Assembly (NCBI RefSeq): GCF_023896955.1
Contig: NZ_JAMHIW010000009.1
Location: forward strand, 1-64,000
DNA from: Micromonospora sp. RHAY321
Lineage (GTDB): Bacteria > Actinomycetota > Actinomycetes > Mycobacteriales > Micromonosporaceae
Length of the DNA stretch: 64,000 bases
Direction: 5' to 3'
Made by a program: the position numbers and the translations under genes. Below, one piece after another: positions 62,285 to 64,000 of this stretch. The notes beneath the pieces are model-generated. The model was not told where the DNA came from and ran no database searches. It saw only the letters and a list, made by a program, of their open reading frames with translations. How positions within the stretch are numbered: the first letter of the stretch is position 1; each line of letters opens with the position of its first letter.

Positions 62285-63295
62285 TCATGCCGCCGACACG
62301 GCACGGCTCGTTCGGGGGCGGTCGTCGTCCCATGCGGCCGCGCTGATACGCCAGCCGGCGTCGGTGCGCACGAACTGCATCGACTTCATGCCGCCGCCGG
62401 TGTGGGGGGCGCCGTTCACGCGGCCCTGCTTGGAGTACCTCCCGAACCACTGGGCGATGTCGCCGAACACGTCCAGTCGGCCCGACCGGGCTTCTTCGTG
62501 GAAGTCGGTGAGCGTGCCGTCGGTGAGCATGGCTCGCCGCGGCTCGATGAACGCGTCGATGTCGTACACCGCAGGGTTCATCCCGCACGTTCGGACGATG
62601 ATGGCGCCGGGCAGCATCGCGTCGCGCAGTGCCGCCATGCGTTCGTCGACTCCGGAACCGGAGGTGAAGGCGTCGAAGTAGCAGCGGATGAGGGCGTGGA
62701 TCTCCTCCTGGTCCCCGCTGGTCCTTGCAGGCGTTCGCCAGTCGTCTTCGGTCAACGCGAAAACGAGCTGAGTGGCCCAGCCGCCCTTGAACCAGATGTT
62801 GTCGACCAGCCGCGCTTCCTGGACGAAGCCCAGGCGTCGCAGGAGACGGGCCGAGGGCTCGTTCTCGTCGACGCACACCGCGGTGATGCGGTGTAGGCCC
62901 AGATCCTCGAAGCCCAGGCGCAGCATCTCGGCGGCGGCTTCGGCGGCGTACCCCCTGCCCTGATGGGCACGCCCGAAGGCGAAGCCGAGCTCCCCCTGCT
63001 TGTGCTCGGCGCTGGCCCACTTCAGGAGGACCTCTCCGATCACGGTCCTCGTCTCGCGCAACTCCACGGCGAGCACCAGCCATTGGCCCGGTTCGGTGAG
63101 GGTCGCCTGGTCCAGCTTCGCGGTGAGCGCAGCGTTCGTCGCCTCCCGGTCGCGGAGGGGCCACGGAAGGAATCGCACGACCTCGGGATCGCCGTGGAAC
63201 TCGAGCAGGTCGTCGAGGTCGTCAGCGCGGTGCGGCCGCAGCGCCAGCCGCGGCGTCAGGATCGGGTAGTCGGGTCGAAAGGCTTCGTGCATCAT
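62285..63295 (-). CDS. GNAT acetyltransferase fused to a SnoaL-like domain
   Basis: 336 aa from ATG 63295 (AGAGGAG upstream; 63292 also possible). The N-terminal ~180 residues are a RimJ/RimL-type GNAT domain: LTPRLALRPHRADDLDDLLE, acetyl-CoA loop HQGRGYAAEAAAEML, and ENEPSARLLRRLGFVQEA. Residues about 190-325 look like a SnoaL/DUF4440 cone domain (ALIRCYFDAFTSGSGVDERM, IVRTCGMNPAVYDIDAFIEP, FVRTDAGWRISAAAWDDD). The substrate is unknown; the fusion suggests the second domain helps bind a small molecule. Confidence 0.82.
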   Translation of the reverse strand: MMHEAFRPDYPILTPRLALRPHRADDLDDLLEFHGDPEVVRFLPWPLRDREATNAALTAKLDQATLTEPGQWLVLAVELRETRTVIGEVLLKWASAEHKQGELGFAFGRAHQGRGYAAEAAAEMLRLGFEDLGLHRITAVCVDENEPSARLLRRLGFVQEARLVDNIWFKGGWATQLVFALTEDDWRTPARTSGDQEEIHALIRCYFDAFTSGSGVDERMAALRDAMLPGAIIVRTCGMNPAVYDIDAFIEPRRAMLTDGTLTDFHEEARSGRLDVFGDIAQWFGRYSKQGRVNGAPHTGGGMKSMQFVRTDAGWRISAAAWDDDRPRTSRAVSAA

Positions 63296-63320
63296 GCGAC
63301 TCCTCTGGTCGTCCTCGTGG

Positions 63321-64000
63321 TCAGGGCCGGATCGCGATCTTGACTGCCTGGCGTGTGTCCATGGCTTGGTAGGCGGTGGCGACGGCATCGAGGGGGATCT
63401 CGGCCGAGAAGACCGGTGACGGGTCCAGCCGCTCGGCGAGGACGTCGGCAAGGAGGGGCTCCATGTAACGGCGGGCAGGGGCGACCCCCGCCCTCAGGCC
63501 GATGTTGTCGCGGAACAGCCGGTAGAGGTCGACACGGTCCACACCGTTCGGCACGCCGACGGACCCGATCGTGCCACCGGACCGGACGAGGTCGATCGCG
63601 AGGTCGAGGGCGGACTGGGTTCCTGCGCATTCGGCAACACCCGGCACGCCACCCTCGGTCGCCTCCCGGATGAGGCCGACGGTCGCGGGGTCGTCCGCGG
63701 AGAGAACGTCAGTCGCCCCCATGCGTGTGGCGAGAGCGCTCCGGTCGCGGTGACGGCCGACGAGGATGACCCGTGCTGCTCCCGCACGGCGTGCGGCGAG
63801 CGTCGCGCAGAGCCCGACGGCACCGTCGCCCACGACGACGGCGGTCGCACCAGGCTGGACTCCGGCCAGCGCGATGGCGTGGGCGCCGGTCGCCATCACG
63901 TCGGTCAGCGGTAGCAGCCGGCGCAACAGCTCCGCGTCCGCATCCGCACGCACCGGGACGAGCGTCGCGTCGGCGAACGGCACGCGGACCGCCTCGGCCT
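63321..64000 (-). CDS. Zinc-type medium-chain alcohol dehydrogenase, C-terminal part
   Basis: The frame is open to the window edge, so the N-terminal catalytic zinc region is outside. Visible: VRVPFADATLVPV, the hydrophobic TDVMATGAHAIALAGVQPGA, the Rossmann motif VVVGDGAVGLCATLAARRAG, and the C-terminal FSAEIPLDAVATAYQAMDTR then QAVKIAIRP. It oxidises or reduces an alcohol/aldehyde with NAD(P); the substrate is not predictable. It lies 25 nt upstream of the GNAT-SnoaL gene and may be in one transcript with it. Confidence 0.88.
   Translation of the reverse strand, partial: AEAVRVPFADATLVPVRADADAELLRRLLPLTDVMATGAHAIALAGVQPGATAVVVGDGAVGLCATLAARRAGAARVILVGRHRDRSALATRMGATDVLSADDPATVGLIREATEGGVPGVAECAGTQSALDLAIDLVRSGGTIGSVGVPNGVDRVDLYRLFRDNIGLRAGVAPARRYMEPLLADVLAERLDPSPVFSAEIPLDAVATAYQAMDTRQAVKIAIRP

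Noticed and set aside
1..64000. CRISPR array
   Set aside because: No regularly spaced direct repeats and no cas genes were seen.

Overview
The window is high-GC actinobacterial DNA with GTG/TTG starts, many secreted and lipoprotein genes, TetR/ArsR regulators, a GH6-CBM2 cellulase and an S8 protease. A soil actinomycete is near certain and Micromonosporaceae is my best guess; this is inference, not a database match.

Left part (0-10.4 kb): a copper cassette (3' end of a CopA-type P1B ATPase, a DUF305 protein, the CopZ chaperone with a CsoR-like operator), an NlpC/P60 endopeptidase, two small membrane proteins, two TetR genes (one divergent from a 14-TM MFS drug exporter) and two lipoproteins. 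From 10.4 to 19.8 kb, intact genes (membrane protein, lipoprotein, class A beta-lactamase-like protein, three tiny genes, a CaCA cation exchanger, an ArsR regulator) alternate with decayed remnants: IS21 istA, IS256, NuoN-like, DedA, an HTH fragment and a frameshifted hypothetical. The exchanger has a clear yybP-ykoY (Mn2+) riboswitch leader.

19.8-29.6 kb looks like ordinary chromosome: a 1073-aa subtilase, a Ser/Thr kinase, an RsbW-like/STAS pair, hypothetical proteins, a membrane-protein remnant next to an IS30 remnant, and a YdeI-family gene.

30.2-58.2 kb is a probable integrated defence island. It starts with a frameshifted serine recombinase, and a 13-bp direct repeat (a tRNA-Leu-like 3' end at the right) flanks it. 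Its core is one tightly overlapping operon (36.36-51.09 kb): type I-like methyltransferase, a 13-codon bridging ORF, specificity subunit, a 1369-aa NERD/pseudokinase/kinase/P-loop protein, a 533-aa unknown, and an 1821-aa protein with a PD-(D/E)XK-like motif and a HerA-type ATPase. The layout recalls PglW/BREX, Dpt/Dnd and MADS systems but matches none that I can confirm. Next come a zinc-ribbon protein and a lower-GC gene for a 646-aa protein that reads as two inactive RNase III-like domains, a dsRBD and a PD-(D/E)XK nuclease. A GmrSD-like DUF262/DUF1524/AlbA_2 protein and broken JetD/Toprim-like and HEPN/DUF4145-like genes complete the island; a CoiA-like nuclease and another AlbA_2 protein lie on its left side.

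Right part (58.4-64 kb): the cellulase with a CebR-type operator, an RsbQ-RsbP-like stress pair, a GNAT-SnoaL-like fusion and the 3' part of a zinc-type alcohol dehydrogenase gene.
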